This document shows positions 36,877 to 47,462 of a DNA stretch of 64,000 nucleotides, piece by piece. Each line of letters begins with the position of its first letter. Position 1 is the stretch's first letter. The notes beneath the pieces are model-generated. The model saw only the letters and a list, made by a program, of their open reading frames with translations. It was not told the origin of the DNA and made no database searches. The DNA is from an uncultured Sulfurovum sp. (GTDB lineage: Bacteria > Campylobacterota > Campylobacteria > Campylobacterales > Sulfurovaceae): assembly GCA_902727855.1 (NCBI GenBank), contig CACVAS010000066.1:1-64000 (forward strand), in the 5' to 3' direction. The position numbers were made by a program, and so were the translations under genes.

Positions 36877-37224
36877 ATGAGTAGAGCATTATTAAAATTT
36901 GTAAGAGTTTCTCCTACGAAAGCTAGACTTATTGCTAGAGAAGTACAGGGTATGAATGCTGAACTTGCGCTTGCAGCACTAGAGTTTATGCCTAACAAAG
37001 CAGCAGGTATTGTTTCAAAAGTAATCGCGTCTGCAGTGGCAAACGGTGACTATGAACCAGAAGAAGTAACGATTACTTCTTGTAGAGTTGATAAAGCAGC
37101 TGTGATGAAAAGATGGAGACCAAGAGCTAGAGGTACAGCTTCTAGAATCATTAAACCAACAGCACACATTCTTGTAGAAGTAGGCGTAGCTGAAGAAACT
37201 GAAAATACTAAGAAGGGCGCGTAA
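36877..37224 (+). CDS. rplV: 50S ribosomal protein L22
   Basis: 115 residues. [17 protein letters not shown] at the start and [13 protein letters not shown] in the C-terminal loop are typical of L22, which lines the nascent-peptide tunnel and is a site of macrolide-resistance changes. It overlaps rpsC by 1 bp. Confidence 0.97.
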   Translation: MSRALLKFVRVSPTKARLIAREVQGMNAELALAALEFMPNKAAGIVSKVIASAVANGDYEPEEVTITSCRVDKAAVMKRWRPRARGTASRIIKPTAHILVEVGVAEETENTKKGA

Positions 37225-37922
37225 TGGGTCAAAAAGTAAATCCGATAGGTCTAAGACTTGGAATTAACAGAAACTGGGAATCAAGATGGTTTCCTGCTAA
37301 AGCAAGAACTGCAGAGTTTATTGCTGAAGATTATAAGATTAGAAAATTTCTTAAAAAAGAACTTTACTATGCAGGTGTATCTAACATCATCATAGAAAGA
37401 ACTGTGAAGAAGTTAAGAGTAAATATTGTAACTGCTAGACCTGGTATTATTATTGGTAAAAAAGGTGCAGATATTGAAAAGTTAAAAGCAACACTTATCA
37501 AAATGCTTGGTAAAGATGTAGCAATTAACATTAAAGAAGAGAAGCGCCCACAAGCTTCAGGACAACTTGCAGCTGAAAATGTTGCAATGCAACTTGAAAG
37601 AAGAACAGCCTTTAGACGTGCGATGAAAAAAGTAATTCAAGGAGCACTTAAATCAGGTGCAAAAGGGATTAAAGTTTCTGTATCTGGTAGACTTGGTGGT
37701 GCTGAAATGGCAAGAACTGAGTGGTACTTAGAGGGTAGAGTTCCTCTTCATACACTTAGAGCAAAAATCGATTACGGTTTTGCTGAAGCACATACTACTT
37801 ATGGAATCATTGGAATTAAAGTATGGATCTTTAAAGGTGAGGTACTTGCAAAAGGTATTCAAGATGAGCCAAAAGAAGAGAAAAAAGGTGGTCGTAAACC
37901 ACGTCAAAAGAGAGGTGAATAA
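37224..37922 (+). CDS. rpsC: 30S ribosomal protein S3
   Basis: 232 residues. The start [20 protein letters not shown], a KH domain with [15 protein letters not shown], and [25 protein letters not shown] mark S3. The tail is basic ([13 protein letters not shown]). It takes part in mRNA entry and unwinding on the 30S. rplP starts 2 nt later. Confidence 0.98.
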   Translation: MGQKVNPIGLRLGINRNWESRWFPAKARTAEFIAEDYKIRKFLKKELYYAGVSNIIIERTVKKLRVNIVTARPGIIIGKKGADIEKLKATLIKMLGKDVAINIKEEKRPQASGQLAAENVAMQLERRTAFRRAMKKVIQGALKSGAKGIKVSVSGRLGGAEMARTEWYLEGRVPLHTLRAKIDYGFAEAHTTYGIIGIKVWIFKGEVLAKGIQDEPKEEKKGGRKPRQKRGE

Positions 37923-37924
37923 CG

Positions 37925-38350
37925 ATGTTAATGCCTAAAAGAACCAAATGGAGAAAGCAGCAAAAAGGCCGTAATCGTGGAAAGTCTTTCAACGGTAATA
38001 AAATAGAATTTGGTGATATCGCAATTAAAGCTATAGAAGCGGGTAGAATTGATTCACGTCAAATCGAAGCAGCGCGTATTACAATGACAAGAAAAATAAA
38101 CAGAACAGGTAAAACTTGGATTAGAGTTTTCCCAGATAAGCCTTTAACTGCCAAGCCACTTGAAACAAGAATGGGTAAAGGTAAAGGTGCTGTTGACAGA
38201 TGGGTTATGAATATTAAGCCAGGAAGAATTATTTTTGAAATGACAGGCGTAGAAGATGATTTGGCTAGAGAAGCCTTAACATTAGCAATTCATAAAATGC
38301 CATTTAAGTGTAAAATTATCGCTTTAAAGGATTCAAATGAAGTATATTGA
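37925..38350 (+). CDS. rplP: 50S ribosomal protein L16
   Basis: 141 residues beginning [20 protein letters not shown], with [24 protein letters not shown] characteristic of L16. It stabilises tRNA binding at the A site. Its 3' end overlaps rpmC by 14 bp, an unusually long overlap within this operon. Confidence 0.97.
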   Translation: MLMPKRTKWRKQQKGRNRGKSFNGNKIEFGDIAIKAIEAGRIDSRQIEAARITMTRKINRTGKTWIRVFPDKPLTAKPLETRMGKGKGAVDRWVMNIKPGRIIFEMTGVEDDLAREALTLAIHKMPFKCKIIALKDSNEVY

Positions 38351-38525
38351 TATTAAAGAATTAAGCGAAGCAGAATTGACAGCTATGCTTAAAGAGAAAA
38401 AACTAGAGTTGTTTACATTAAATGCAAAGCAGAAGACGATGCAATTAACAAACACTACTGAGTTAAGAGTAGCGAAAAAAGATATCGCTAGAATTCAGAC
38501 AGCATTAACTGCTGCTACGAAGTAA
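38337..38525 (+). CDS. rpmC: 50S ribosomal protein L29
   Basis: 62 residues, two long helices ([29 protein letters not shown]-like segment), normal for L29. It lies next to L23 at the tunnel exit. It begins inside the rplP coding region. Confidence 0.95.
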   Translation: MKYIDIKELSEAELTAMLKEKKLELFTLNAKQKTMQLTNTTELRVAKKDIARIQTALTAATK

Positions 38526-38534
38526 GGGATAGAC

Positions 38535-38795
38535 ATGCCAAAAAGACAAATACAAGGTACTGTGATTAAAAAGGCTGGGGACAAAACTGCAACTGTTTTA
38601 GTTGAGAGAAGAGTACTTCACCCAAGATATCACAAGACTGTAAAAAGATTTAAAAAATATCTTATTCATGATGAGAACAACACAATCAATGTTGGAGATA
38701 CTGTATCTGCAGTTGAGTGTAGACCTCTTTCTAAGACAAAAAGTTTTAGACTCCTTGAAGTACTTAAAGAAGTTCAAAAAGGAGAGGTAGAATGA
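38535..38795 (+). CDS. rpsQ: 30S ribosomal protein S17
   Basis: 86 residues. [19 protein letters not shown] and [19 protein letters not shown] are S17 hallmarks. It is an early-binding small-subunit protein with an OB fold. It overlaps rplN by 4 bp. Confidence 0.97.
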   Translation: MPKRQIQGTVIKKAGDKTATVLVERRVLHPRYHKTVKRFKKYLIHDENNTINVGDTVSAVECRPLSKTKSFRLLEVLKEVQKGEVE

Positions 38796-39160
38796 TACAA
38801 GGTTTTACAAGATTAACTGTAGCAGACAACTCTGGTGCAAAAGAGATTATGTGTATTAAAGTTCTTGGTGGATCTAAGAGAAGATATGCATCTGTAGGTG
38901 ACGTGATTGTTGCTTCTGTAAAGAAAGCACTACCAACAGGTAAAGTGAAAAAAGGTAAGGTTATAAAAGCAGTTGTTGTAAGAACACATAAAGAGATCCA
39001 AAGAGAAAATGGTTCACTTATTCGTTTTGATGACAATGCCGCTGTAATTATTGACGAGAAAAAAGAACCAATTGGTACACGTATCTTTGGTCCTGTTGCT
39101 CGTGAAACAAGATATGCAGGTTTTATGAAAATTGTATCACTTGCACCGGAGGTATGGTAA
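38792..39160 (+). CDS. rplN: 50S ribosomal protein L14
   Basis: 122 residues starting [22 protein letters not shown], with [26 protein letters not shown] near the end; both are diagnostic. It bridges to 16S rRNA at the subunit interface. Confidence 0.98.
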   Translation: MIQGFTRLTVADNSGAKEIMCIKVLGGSKRRYASVGDVIVASVKKALPTGKVKKGKVIKAVVVRTHKEIQRENGSLIRFDDNAAVIIDEKKEPIGTRIFGPVARETRYAGFMKIVSLAPEVW

Positions 39161-39393
39161 TGGCTAAGACATTTAAAATCAAAAAAGGTGACCAAGTAAT
39201 GGTTATCGCTGGAGATGATAAAGGTACAACTGGAGAGGTTCTTCAAGTACTGACTAAAAAAGATGCAGTAATTGTAGCTGGTTGTAAAATGGCTAAAAAA
39301 GCTGTAAAACCAACTGAAGAGAATAAAGATGGTGGATTTGCCAATGTTGAAATGCCAATCCATATCTCAAATGTAAAAAAAGTAGAGGCGTAA
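39160..39393 (+). CDS. rplX: 50S ribosomal protein L24
   Basis: 77 residues from the ATG at 39160, which overlaps the rplN stop (TAATG). GGAGG at 39148-39152 is 7 nt away from it but only 1 nt from the in-frame ATG at 39154, so the downstream start is preferred. [20 protein letters not shown] is the KOW motif of L24, an assembly initiator. Confidence 0.95.
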   Translation: MAKTFKIKKGDQVMVIAGDDKGTTGEVLQVLTKKDAVIVAGCKMAKKAVKPTEENKDGGFANVEMPIHISNVKKVEA

Positions 39394-39397
39394 TTTT

Positions 39398-39943
39398 ATG
39401 AGTAGAATGAAGCAAAAGTACAATGACATCATTCCTGCACTACGTGAAGAGTGTGGGATTACAAATCCGATGCAGACACCTAAGCTTGAAAAGATAGTTA
39501 TCTCTGTAGGTGCTGGTGAAGAGGGGAAAGACTCTAAGCTAATAGCAAACATGCAAGATACTATTTCTCTTATTGCTGGTCAAAAAGCAGTGGTAGTTAC
39601 AGCTAGAAAATCAGTTGCTGGTTTTAAGGCTAGAGAAGGTGCTCCAACAGGTATTAGAGTAACACTTAGAGGTGACAATATGTATAACTTCTTTGATAAA
39701 CTAGTCTCTATTGCTCTTCCAAGAGTAAAAGATTTCAGAGGAACGCCTAGAAAAGGTTTTGATGGTCGTGGTAATTACAATTTTGGTCTTCAAGAGCAAT
39801 TAATGTTCCCAGAAGTTGAATTTGATAATGTAATTAAAACCCATGGTATGAACATTGTTGTCGTGACAAGTACTGAATCTGATAAAGAAGGTTTTGCGCT
39901 TTTAGAAAAGCTCGGAATGCCTTTTGCTAAAGGGAGAAACTAA
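39398..39943 (+). CDS. rplE: 50S ribosomal protein L5
   Basis: 181 residues with [30 protein letters not shown] and [30 protein letters not shown], typical of L5. It binds 5S rRNA in the central protuberance. It overlaps rpsN by 1 bp. Confidence 0.97.
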   Translation: MSRMKQKYNDIIPALREECGITNPMQTPKLEKIVISVGAGEEGKDSKLIANMQDTISLIAGQKAVVVTARKSVAGFKAREGAPTGIRVTLRGDNMYNFFDKLVSIALPRVKDFRGTPRKGFDGRGNYNFGLQEQLMFPEVEFDNVIKTHGMNIVVVTSTESDKEGFALLEKLGMPFAKGRN

Positions 39944-40128
39944 TGGCTAAGAAATCAATGATTGCTAAACAGAAAAGAACGCCTAAGTTCTCTTCTAGAG
40001 CATATACAAGATGTAATATTTGTGGTAGACCTCACTCAGTATACAGAGACTTTGGACTTTGTCGTGTGTGTTTAAGAAAAATGGCTAACGAGGGATTAAT
40101 CCCTGGTATGCGTAAAGCAAGCTGGTAA
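39943..40128 (+). CDS. rpsN: 30S ribosomal protein S14, zinc-binding type
   Basis: 61 residues, the short C+ form, with [22 protein letters not shown] (CxxC...CxxC) for one zinc. Its presence implies no obligatory zinc-free paralogue here. It is a small-subunit head protein. Confidence 0.97.
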   Translation: MAKKSMIAKQKRTPKFSSRAYTRCNICGRPHSVYRDFGLCRVCLRKMANEGLIPGMRKASW

Positions 40129-40141
40129 GGAGAATAATAAA

Positions 40142-40537
40142 ATGATGACAGATATAGTTGCAGACTCTCTTACACGTATAAGAAATGCTGCGCAAAGAAA
40201 ACTAGACGTTACAACACTACTTCACTCTAAAACAATTGAATCAACAGTATCTATCTTAGTAGATAAAGGGTACTTAGAGAGTTTTAAAGTTAAAGAAGAT
40301 GGAAACAAAAAAACAATTAAAGTGGTTCTTAAGTATGACGAAAATGAAAAAAGCGTGATTAACGAACTTAAAAAGATATCTAAACCTGGTCGTCGTGTAC
40401 ACCAAGGTAAAGATGATATCAAAACATTTAAAAACGGTTACGGTACTTTAGTAGTTTCTACTTCTAAAGGTGTTATTGCCAATGACGAAGCATTCAAGCT
40501 TGGTGTTGGTGGTGAAGTAATCTGTAGTATTTGGTAA
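40142..40537 (+). CDS. rpsH: 30S ribosomal protein S8
   Basis: 131 residues. [13 protein letters not shown] at the start and [31 protein letters not shown] at the end fit S8. The start could be either of two adjacent ATGs (40142 or 40145). S8 binds 16S rRNA and in E. coli represses the spc operon. Confidence 0.97.
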   Translation: MMTDIVADSLTRIRNAAQRKLDVTTLLHSKTIESTVSILVDKGYLESFKVKEDGNKKTIKVVLKYDENEKSVINELKKISKPGRRVHQGKDDIKTFKNGYGTLVVSTSKGVIANDEAFKLGVGGEVICSIW

Positions 40538-40546
40538 GGAGAAAAG

Positions 40547-41083
40547 ATGTCAAGAGTAGGAAAAAGACCAGTTACTGTGGCAAGTGGTATTGATGTATCA
40601 CTAGACGGTACGTGTCTCGTGGCTAAGAAGGGCAATCTTGAAAAAAGACTTGAAACGCATGGTAGAGTAGAAATCAGTATAGATGGCTCTGAGGTTAACT
40701 TTGCCAGAGTTGGTGAAGAGAAACAAGATGCTGCATACTGGGGAACTTATAGAGCTTTATTTAACAATATTATTATTGGTTTAGATAAAGGCTATGAAAA
40801 GTCTTTAGAAATCAATGGTGTTGGTTACAGAGCTGCTGTTCAAGGTAAAACACTTAATTTACAACTTGGACACTCTCATCCAATTGAATTTACTATTCCA
40901 GAAGGTTTAGAAATCACTGTTGAGAAAAACATTGTAAAGATTAAAGGTTCTGATAAACAAGCCGTAGGTCAAGCTGCAGCAGAGATTAGATCATTTAGAC
41001 CACCAGAGCCGTACAAGGGTAAAGGTGTTAAGTATACTGATGAGCATATCATTAGAAAAGCTGGTAAAGCAGCTGGTAAGTAA
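40547..41083 (+). CDS. rplF: 50S ribosomal protein L6
   Basis: 178 residues. MSRVGKRPV at the N-terminus, GYEKSLEINGVGYRA in the middle and RPPEPYKGKGVKYTDEHIIRKAGK at the end match L6. It lies near the factor-binding site. Confidence 0.98.
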   Translation: MSRVGKRPVTVASGIDVSLDGTCLVAKKGNLEKRLETHGRVEISIDGSEVNFARVGEEKQDAAYWGTYRALFNNIIIGLDKGYEKSLEINGVGYRAAVQGKTLNLQLGHSHPIEFTIPEGLEITVEKNIVKIKGSDKQAVGQAAAEIRSFRPPEPYKGKGVKYTDEHIIRKAGKAAGK

Positions 41084-41094
41084 GGAGCGGGTAG

Positions 41095-41451
41095 ATGTTA
41101 AAAAGTATTCAAAAAAGAAAAAATAAACTTCGCGCGCAAAGAAAAGCTAGAGTAAGAGGTAAGATCTTTGGTACGCAAGAACTTCCAAGACTCTCTGTAT
41201 ATAAGTCTAACAAGCACTTTTATGCACAGGCTATCAATGACACTACTGGTGAAACAATCGTTGCAGTAGATGGTAGAAAGCTTGGTTTAAAAGCAAATCA
41301 AGAAGACGTGAAAAAGGTAGCTGCTGAGATGGCTAAAAATCTTGCTTCTAAAAACATTGAAAATGTTGTATTTGACAGAAATGGTTACCTATACCATGGT
41401 GTTGTTGCTTCATTTGCCGATGCGCTTAGAGAAGCTGGTATTAAGTTATAA
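41095..41451 (+). CDS. rplR: 50S ribosomal protein L18
   Basis: 118 residues. RKNKLRAQRKARVRGKIFG and PRLSVYKSNKHFYAQAINDT, with DRNGYLYHGVVASFADALREAG at the end, are L18 hallmarks. It binds 5S rRNA. rpsE follows at once. Confidence 0.97.
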   Translation: MLKSIQKRKNKLRAQRKARVRGKIFGTQELPRLSVYKSNKHFYAQAINDTTGETIVAVDGRKLGLKANQEDVKKVAAEMAKNLASKNIENVVFDRNGYLYHGVVASFADALREAGIKL

Positions 41452-41460
41452 GGAAGCATG

Positions 41461-41916
41461 ATGGAAAACAAGAATAACGAAGAAATCGAAAAAGAATTTG
41501 AAGAAGTAATCGTAAATATCGGTCGTGTTACTAAAGTTGTAAAGGGTGGTAGAAGATTTAGATTTACTGCACTTGTTGTTATTGGTGACAAAAAAGGTAC
41601 AGTTGGATATGGATTTGGTAAAGCCAAAGAAGTACCAGACGCGATTAAAAAAGCGGTTGATGATGCACATAAAAACCTTGTGAAGGTGAATGTTAAAGGA
41701 ACAACAATAGCGCATGACATTGAACATAAATTCAATGCGAGTAGAATTGTCCTAAGACCAGCATCTGAAGGTACAGGTGTTATCGCTGGTGGTGCTGCTA
41801 GACCAGTACTTGAGCTTGCAGGGATTCAAGATATCCTTACAAAATCAATTGGTTCTAACAACCCAAATAACTTAGTAAGAGCAACAGTTCAAGCACTTAC
41901 TAGAATAAAAGCATAA
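41461..41916 (+). CDS. rpsE: 30S ribosomal protein S5
   Basis: 151 residues from the second of two tandem ATGs (41461), which gives the better spacing from AGGA at 41451-41454. The [20 protein letters not shown] block and [12 protein letters not shown]-like region fit S5. The next gene is rplO: rpmD (L30), usual between them in most bacteria, is absent, as in other Campylobacterota. Confidence 0.96.
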   Translation: MENKNNEEIEKEFEEVIVNIGRVTKVVKGGRRFRFTALVVIGDKKGTVGYGFGKAKEVPDAIKKAVDDAHKNLVKVNVKGTTIAHDIEHKFNASRIVLRPASEGTGVIAGGAARPVLELAGIQDILTKSIGSNNPNNLVRATVQALTRIKA

Positions 41917-41926
41917 GGAAGTAATT

Positions 41927-42325
41927 ATGGGTTTACATAATTTACAACCTGCACCAGGTTCAACGAAAAATAGAAAAAGAGTTGGACGCGGTCAGGGATC
42001 AGGAACAGGTAAAACAGCTGGACGTGGTCACAAAGGTCAAAAAGCTAGATCTGGTTACAAGGCAAAAAGAGGTTTTGAAGGTGGTCAAATGCCAATTCAA
42101 AAAAGACTTCCAAAAATTGGTTTTACTTCAAGAGTTGAAAAACCATATGTCATTAATGTAGAAAAAATTAAAGCTGTTGCAGAACTTTCAGAAATCTCTT
42201 TAGAGACAATAAAGTCTGTACATAAGCTTGACAAAGCTGTTAAAAGAGTAAAGTTAATTGGTGCTAGTGCAAAAGATCTTGCGGCTAAAATCAAAGACGA
42301 TGCTGTAACAACAAGCGGTAAATAA
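41927..42325 (+). CDS. rplO: 50S ribosomal protein L15
   Basis: 132 residues. [20 protein letters not shown] and [20 protein letters not shown] are diagnostic. It is a late assembly protein. The stop is 2 nt from the secY start, so expression is coupled. Confidence 0.97.
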   Translation: MGLHNLQPAPGSTKNRKRVGRGQGSGTGKTAGRGHKGQKARSGYKAKRGFEGGQMPIQKRLPKIGFTSRVEKPYVINVEKIKAVAELSEISLETIKSVHKLDKAVKRVKLIGASAKDLAAKIKDDAVTTSGK

Positions 42326-42327
42326 TT

Positions 42328-43590
42328 ATGGGTAACGCTTTAACTCAAAAAATTCTTATTACATTAGGATTCTTATTTGCGTACAGAGTGTTAGCCTATG
42401 TTCCAACACCAGGTGTTGATTTAGCTGTTATCAAAGAGTTCTTTGATAGCAATGCTAATAATGGTGTTGGTATGATGAATATGTTCTCTGGTGGAGCCGT
42501 TGAACGTTTAAGTATAATCTCCTTAGGTATTATGCCTTATATTACAGCATCGATTGTAATGGAACTTCTTTCTGCAACTTTCCCCGCACTTGGTCAAATG
42601 AAAAAAGAGCGTGATGGTATGCAGAAATATATGCAAATTATCCGTTATTTTACCATTTTCATTACTGTAGTTCAAGCTATTGGTGTCTCTATGGGACTTC
42701 AAGGTATGACAGGACGAGCAGGGCAAAGTGCTGTGATGATTGACCCTACGACATTTACTATATTAACAACATTTTCTATGTTAACAGGTACAATGTTATT
42801 GATGTGGATTGGTGAGCAGATCACACAAAAAGGTATTGGTAATGGTATTTCACTTATTATCTTTGCTGGTATTGTTTCTGGTTTACCTTCTGCCATTGGT
42901 AGTACTGTAGGTCTTGTAAACTCCGGTGAGATGAATTTCTTAGTAGTACTTGGTATTTTAGCTATTATGCTTATTACTATTTTGTCTATTATTTATGTTG
43001 AACTTGGTGAGAGACGTGTGCCAATCTCGTATTCAAGAAAGACCATTATGCAGAATCAAACAAAAAGAGTGATGAACTACATTCCAGTCAAAGTAAACCT
43101 TTCTGGTGTGATTCCTCCTATTTTTGCTTCTGCAATACTTATGTTCCCACTCACAATGTTACAGTCAAGCAGTTCAGATATTGCGAAAGCTGTTGCAGAT
43201 TCTTTAGCTCCTGGTGGATTGACATTTAACGTGGCTACATTTTTACTTGTGATGTTCTTCGCATTCTTTTATGCATCTATCGCATTTAACGCAAAAGATA
43301 TCTCTGACAATTTAAAAAAACAAGGTGGCTTTATTCCTGGTGTAAGACCGGGAGAACAAACTAGAGAGTTTCTAAATGAAGTGGCGAGTAGATTGACAGG
43401 CTCAGGTGCTGTGTACCTAGCCATTGTCTCGACTATACCATTTATGGTTATCTCAGGTATGGGAGCATCTTTCTATTTTGGTGGGGTAGCGGTACTGATT
43501 ATTGTTCAAGTTGCACTTGATACGATGAGAAAAATCGAAGCACAAAGAACTATGAACCAATATGATACACTAGGTAATGTAGGTCTGTAA
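42328..43590 (+). CDS. secY: Preprotein translocase subunit SecY
   Basis: 420 residues, ten hydrophobic helices, with FAYRVLAYVPTPGVD at the N-terminus, GIMPYITASIVMEL, ELGERRVPISYSRK and GIVSGLPSAIGS-type loops typical of SecY. It forms the protein-conducting channel with SecE and SecG. It overlaps map by 1 bp. Confidence 0.98.
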   Translation: MGNALTQKILITLGFLFAYRVLAYVPTPGVDLAVIKEFFDSNANNGVGMMNMFSGGAVERLSIISLGIMPYITASIVMELLSATFPALGQMKKERDGMQKYMQIIRYFTIFITVVQAIGVSMGLQGMTGRAGQSAVMIDPTTFTILTTFSMLTGTMLLMWIGEQITQKGIGNGISLIIFAGIVSGLPSAIGSTVGLVNSGEMNFLVVLGILAIMLITILSIIYVELGERRVPISYSRKTIMQNQTKRVMNYIPVKVNLSGVIPPIFASAILMFPLTMLQSSSSDIAKAVADSLAPGGLTFNVATFLLVMFFAFFYASIAFNAKDISDNLKKQGGFIPGVRPGEQTREFLNEVASRLTGSGAVYLAIVSTIPFMVISGMGASFYFGGVAVLIIVQVALDTMRKIEAQRTMNQYDTLGNVGL

Positions 43591-44357
43591 TGGCTATCGC
43601 ACTTAGAAAACCTGACGAAATCGCCAAGCTGAAAAAAGCTGGCGAAATAGTTGGGCTCACATTAGAATATCTTCAAAACATTGTCAAACCTGGCATGACC
43701 CTCAAAGAAATTGATACCTTAGGTGAAGCATTTGTACGTAAACATGGTGCAGTACCTTCATTTAAAGGACTGTATGGATTTACTGGTTCAGTATGTACTT
43801 CACTCAATGAAGTATGTATACATGGGGTACCAGATGACAGTGTGATTCAAGAAGGTGATATATTGGGTCTAGATATTGGTACAAAACTAGATGGATACTT
43901 TGGTGATGCAGCTATAACAATGGGTGTAGGTAAAATATCTGAACAAGATGAAGCTTTAATCGCGTGTTCTAAGAATGCACTTTATACAGCGATTGAGGCT
44001 ATTAAGCCTGGTATGCGTTTTAAAGAACTTACCAAGATATTGGAGAACAGCATTACAGATGCAGGGTTTTTCCCTTTACGTGACTATTGTGGACATGGTA
44101 TTGGAACTAAACCACATGATGAACCAAACATTCCCAATTATTTAGAAGGCAAAACAAATCAAGGTCCTAAGATAAAGAATGGCATGGTTTTTTGTTTAGA
44201 ACCAATGGTATGTCAAAAGAGTGGTACACCACTGTTACTTGAAGATAAATGGTCAGTTGTCAGTGATGATAGATTAAAAACTTCGCACTACGAGCATCAA
44301 GTTGCAGTAGTAGATGGAAAAGCTATTATACTCACACAAGCACCCGCTTCAGTATAA
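43590..44357 (+). CDS. map: Methionine aminopeptidase, type I
   Basis: 255 residues. Metal ligands appear in GLDIGTKLDGYFGDAA (two Asp), YCGHGIGTKPHDEP (His) and VFCLEPM (Glu), with a Glu in SHYEHQVAV near the end. It removes the initiator Met from nascent proteins. It sits between secY and infA, as in Helicobacter and relatives. Confidence 0.97.
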   Translation: MAIALRKPDEIAKLKKAGEIVGLTLEYLQNIVKPGMTLKEIDTLGEAFVRKHGAVPSFKGLYGFTGSVCTSLNEVCIHGVPDDSVIQEGDILGLDIGTKLDGYFGDAAITMGVGKISEQDEALIACSKNALYTAIEAIKPGMRFKELTKILENSITDAGFFPLRDYCGHGIGTKPHDEPNIPNYLEGKTNQGPKIKNGMVFCLEPMVCQKSGTPLLLEDKWSVVSDDRLKTSHYEHQVAVVDGKAIILTQAPASV

Positions 44358-44387
44358 GTAGATAAGAATTAATTGTAAAGGAAAACA

Positions 44388-44606
44388 ATGGCAAAAGATG
44401 ACGTAATAGAAATTGATGGTAAAGTTGTTGAAGCATTACCAAATGCAACATTTAGAGTTGAATTAGACAATGGGCATATTGTACTTTGTCATATTGCAGG
44501 AAAGATGAGAATGCACTACATTAAAATACTTCCTGGTGATACAGTAAAAGTTGAATTGACTCCGTATAGTCTTGATAAAGGACGTATTACGTTCAGATAT
44601 AAATAG
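44388..44606 (+). CDS. infA: Translation initiation factor IF-1
   Basis: 72 residues, the universal length, with [23 protein letters not shown] and [13 protein letters not shown]-type C-terminus typical of the IF-1 OB fold. It blocks the ribosomal A site during initiation. AAAGGA lies upstream of the ATG. Confidence 0.98.
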   Translation: MAKDDVIEIDGKVVEALPNATFRVELDNGHIVLCHIAGKMRMHYIKILPGDTVKVELTPYSLDKGRITFRYK

Positions 44607-44613
44607 CATTTCT

Positions 44614-44640
44614 TACGTTCAGCATTTACTGTTGAACGTT
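44614..44640 (+). terminator. Hairpin after infA
   Basis: Stem ACGTTCA/TGAACGT with a loop of about 11 nt, 8-34 nt after the infA stop. It may end or attenuate the spc transcript. No T tract follows. Confidence 0.45.
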
Positions 44641-44725
44641 TAGATATCCTCTCTAATAATACTCCATTTAAATCATTTCAAATATTTTTTACCAATACAT
44701 AAGAAAGCAACAAGATATATTTCGG

Positions 44726-44731
44726 TATAAT
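44726..44731 (+). promoter_or_regulatory. Alpha operon promoter -10 box
   Basis: TATAAT in TTTCGGTATAATCC, about 170 bp before rpmJ. The CGGTATAAT context is shared with the rpmI promoter at 6734. Confidence 0.65.
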
Positions 44732-44759
44732 CCTCCTCCCTATTACTATAGGTATAGGA

Positions 44760-44895
44760 AACTGCGCGAAGAATCTTTGATTAATTTCGCACTGATTACT
44801 CAAGGGTTGGATAGTGAACATCATCTATCCACGCAAAATAAGGGCAGAAATGTCTAGGTGCAAGAGCATTAAGCTCTACTATAAATAACGTAGGA
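44760..44895 (+). other. Structured leader of the alpha operon
   Basis: The leader holds hairpins TGCGcGAA/TTCGCA (about 44763-44792), GGATAG/CTATCC (about 44807-44829) and GAGC/GCTC (about 44865-44877). In E. coli S4 represses this operon by binding a leader pseudoknot; a similar role here is plausible but unproven. Confidence 0.45.
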
Positions 44896-44902
44896 GTTAA
44901 CC

Positions 44903-45016
44903 ATGAAGGTTAGACCATCAGTAAAGAAGATGTGTGATGATTGTAAAGTCATTAAACGCAAAGGTATCGTACGCGTGATTTGTAAAAATCCAAAACATAA
45001 ACAAAGACAAGGATAA
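44903..45016 (+). CDS. rpmJ: 50S ribosomal protein L36, zinc-binding type
   Basis: 37 residues reading [20 protein letters not shown], then a second Cys and [11 protein letters not shown]; the CxxC...C...H set is the zinc-binding form. The gene is short. TAGGAG precedes the ATG. It opens the alpha operon and is followed after 2 nt by rpsM. Confidence 0.96.
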   Translation: MKVRPSVKKMCDDCKVIKRKGIVRVICKNPKHKQRQG

Positions 45017-45018
45017 GC

Positions 45019-45381
45019 ATGGCTCGTATTGCAGGGGTTGATTTACCACAGAAAAAAAGAATGGAGTATGCACTTACTTACATCTTTGGTATCGGTTTAA
45101 AAACATCAAGAGATATTCTTAATAGAACAGGTGTTGATTTCAACATTAGAGTTCATGAGCTTACAGATGCACAAGCAGCACTTATCCGTAATGATATTCA
45201 AGAGAATGTTATCGTGGAAGGTGATCTTAGAAAAAAAGTAACTTTAGATATTAAAGCACTAATGGACTTAGGATCATATAGAGGACTTAGACACAGAAGA
45301 GGACTACCTTGTCGTGGTCAAAAGACAAAGACAAATGCGCGTACTAGAAAAGGTAAGCGTAAGACTGTCGGCGCGGCATAA
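45019..45381 (+). CDS. rpsM: 30S ribosomal protein S13
   Basis: 120 residues. [48 protein letters not shown] and the basic tail mark S13. It contacts the P-site tRNA and the 50S subunit. Confidence 0.98.
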   Translation: MARIAGVDLPQKKRMEYALTYIFGIGLKTSRDILNRTGVDFNIRVHELTDAQAALIRNDIQENVIVEGDLRKKVTLDIKALMDLGSYRGLRHRRGLPCRGQKTKTNARTRKGKRKTVGAA

Positions 45382-45394
45382 GGAGTAGTTAAAT

Positions 45395-45769
45395 ATGGCT
45401 AAGAAAAAAGCAAAAAAAAGTATAGCAAAAGCGGTTGTTTACGTAGCAGCTACTTTCAATAACACTGTAATTACAGTGACAGATGAAATGGGAAATGTAA
45501 TTGCATGGAGCTCAGCTGGAGCACTTGGATTTAAAGGTTCTAAAAAATCAACACCATTTGCAGCGACAGAGGCTGTACAAGATGCTATGACAAAAGCAAT
45601 GGAAAATGGCGTTAAAGAAGTAGGAATTAAAGTACAAGGTCCTGGTTCAGGTAGAGATACTGCTGTTAAAGCAATTGGTGCAACTGAAGGAATTAGAGTA
45701 ACATTTTTAAAAGATATTACACCACTTCCACATAATGGTTGTAGACCACCTAAGAAGAGAAGGGTATAA
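45395..45769 (+). CDS. rpsK: 30S ribosomal protein S11
   Basis: 124 residues. [25 protein letters not shown] and [11 protein letters not shown] with [13 protein letters not shown] at the end are typical of S11, which lies on the platform near the mRNA path. Confidence 0.98.
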   Translation: MAKKKAKKSIAKAVVYVAATFNNTVITVTDEMGNVIAWSSAGALGFKGSKKSTPFAATEAVQDAMTKAMENGVKEVGIKVQGPGSGRDTAVKAIGATEGIRVTFLKDITPLPHNGCRPPKKRRV

Positions 45770-45771
45770 GC

Positions 45772-46398
45772 ATGGCAAGATATAGAGGTCCAGTTGAAAG
45801 ACTAGAAAGAAGACTTGGCGTTGATTTAGGATTAAAAGGTGAGAGAAGACTCAGCGGTAAATCTGCATTAGAAAAAAGACCATATGCACCAGGGCAGCAT
45901 GGTCAAAGAAGAACAAAGATTTCTGAGTATGGTTTACAGCTTCAAGAGAAGCAAAAAGCTAAATTCATGTATGGTGTTTCAGAAAAACAATTTAGAGCAC
46001 TTTACAAAGAAGCAAACTCAAAAGAAGGAAACACAGGTTCAATCCTTATCCAACTTCTTGAGCAGAGACTTGACAATGTAGTGTACAGAATGGGTTTTGC
46101 AACCACTAGAGCAAGTGCTAGACAATTTGTAAATCATGGACATGTTCTTGTTGATGGTAAGAGAGTTGATATTCCTTCATTCAGAGTAAAAGCAGGTCAA
46201 AAAATAGAAATTAAAGAAAAAAGTAAAGCCAATCCTCAAATTGTTAGAGCCATTGAATTGACAAACCAAACTGGTATGGTTGAATGGGTTGATATGGATA
46301 AAGAGAAACTTTTTGGGCTATTTACAAGAATTCCTGAAAGAGATGAGATTGCAATCCCAGTTGAAGAGCGTCTAATCGTTGAGCTATACTCTAAATAA
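45772..46398 (+). CDS. rpsD: 30S ribosomal protein S4, zinc-free type
   Basis: 208 residues. [16 protein letters not shown] lacks the N-terminal zinc Cys (C- form). S4 RNA-binding domain with [20 protein letters not shown] and [13 protein letters not shown]. It nucleates 30S assembly and often autoregulates the alpha operon. Confidence 0.97.
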   Translation: MARYRGPVERLERRLGVDLGLKGERRLSGKSALEKRPYAPGQHGQRRTKISEYGLQLQEKQKAKFMYGVSEKQFRALYKEANSKEGNTGSILIQLLEQRLDNVVYRMGFATTRASARQFVNHGHVLVDGKRVDIPSFRVKAGQKIEIKEKSKANPQIVRAIELTNQTGMVEWVDMDKEKLFGLFTRIPERDEIAIPVEERLIVELYSK

Positions 46399-46418
46399 TA
46401 CATAAGTAAAGGCTATTG

Positions 46419-47420
46419 ATGAGAAAAATTAAAATTGCACCATTTATGCCATCAGAGGTAGAAGTCAATGAAATCAGTTCAAATAATGCTGAAATTATTG
46501 CTTACCCTTTTGAAAGTGGTTATGCTGTAACCCTCGCACATCCACTAAGAAGACTTATTTTAGGTTCTTCTATTGGGTATGCTCCTATATCTGTCAAGAT
46601 AGAAGGCGCAGCACACGAGTTTGATAACATCAGAGGTATGCATGAAGATGTTGCTGTCTTTATTATTAATCTTAAAAATATTCGTTTTAAAATAAAAGAC
46701 GAAAGTGATAGAGTTGAAGTTAAGTACTCTTTTACTGGTCATAAAGAAGTTTCTGCACAAGACCTTAATAATGATCAAATTGAGGTTGTAAATGGTGACT
46801 TACCATTGGCAACTTTGAATGAAGATGCAGAACTCAATTTTACAGTCGTTATCTCTAAGGGAATTGGTTATGTACCAAGTGAAGACCTTAGAGATGAAGT
46901 CTCTCCTGAGGCTATTGCATTGGATGCATTTTTTACACCAGTAAAAAAAGCTAACTATAGAATTGACCCAGTATTAGTTGAAGACAATCCTAATTTTGAA
47001 AAAATTGTTTTTGATATTGAAACAGATGGACAACTAGGTCCAGTTGAAGCATTTACCAATGCTTTGGAAGTTATGAATAAGCAACTTTCTGTTTTCAATG
47101 GCGTACTTGATGTCAATATATCGACAGCACCATTAAAAAGAAGCAGCGATGATGGTGAACTGAAACCCTTTATGGCTACAGTAGATAGCCTTGGGTTGAG
47201 TGCAAGATCATTTAACTCACTTGATAGAGCAGGAATCAAATATCTTGGTGAACTTGTATTAATGAGTGAAAATGAGATTAAAAATATCAAAAACCTTGGT
47301 AAAAAATCTCTTGATGAAATTAATGACTGTCTCGTAGAGCACGGATATGGTTCAGACTATGAACTACCAGATCAGACAAGAGTAAATCTTGTTAAAAAGA
47401 TAGAGCAACAAAAAGTATAA
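46419..47420 (+). CDS. rpoA: RNA polymerase alpha subunit
   Basis: 333 residues from the ATG at 46419 (an in-frame TTG at 46416 is less likely). The alpha-NTD has [27 protein letters not shown] and [17 protein letters not shown]. The alpha-CTD has [21 protein letters not shown] and [10 protein letters not shown]. It starts RNA polymerase assembly and contacts UP elements and activators. It lies between rpsD and rplQ in the usual order. Confidence 0.97.
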   Translation: MRKIKIAPFMPSEVEVNEISSNNAEIIAYPFESGYAVTLAHPLRRLILGSSIGYAPISVKIEGAAHEFDNIRGMHEDVAVFIINLKNIRFKIKDESDRVEVKYSFTGHKEVSAQDLNNDQIEVVNGDLPLATLNEDAELNFTVVISKGIGYVPSEDLRDEVSPEAIALDAFFTPVKKANYRIDPVLVEDNPNFEKIVFDIETDGQLGPVEAFTNALEVMNKQLSVFNGVLDVNISTAPLKRSSDDGELKPFMATVDSLGLSARSFNSLDRAGIKYLGELVLMSENEIKNIKNLGKKSLDEINDCLVEHGYGSDYELPDQTRVNLVKKIEQQKV

Positions 47421-47462
47421 TACTTTCTGTTGATTCTCTTATATAGTAAATAAAGGACAAAC

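Noticed and set aside
44609-44640. Possible fourth copy of the structured element (TACGTT and TTCAGCA occur together after infA)
   Set aside because: The two words overlap here as part of a simple hairpin, and stem 1, the GCTCA word and the ACTAGT palindrome are all missing.
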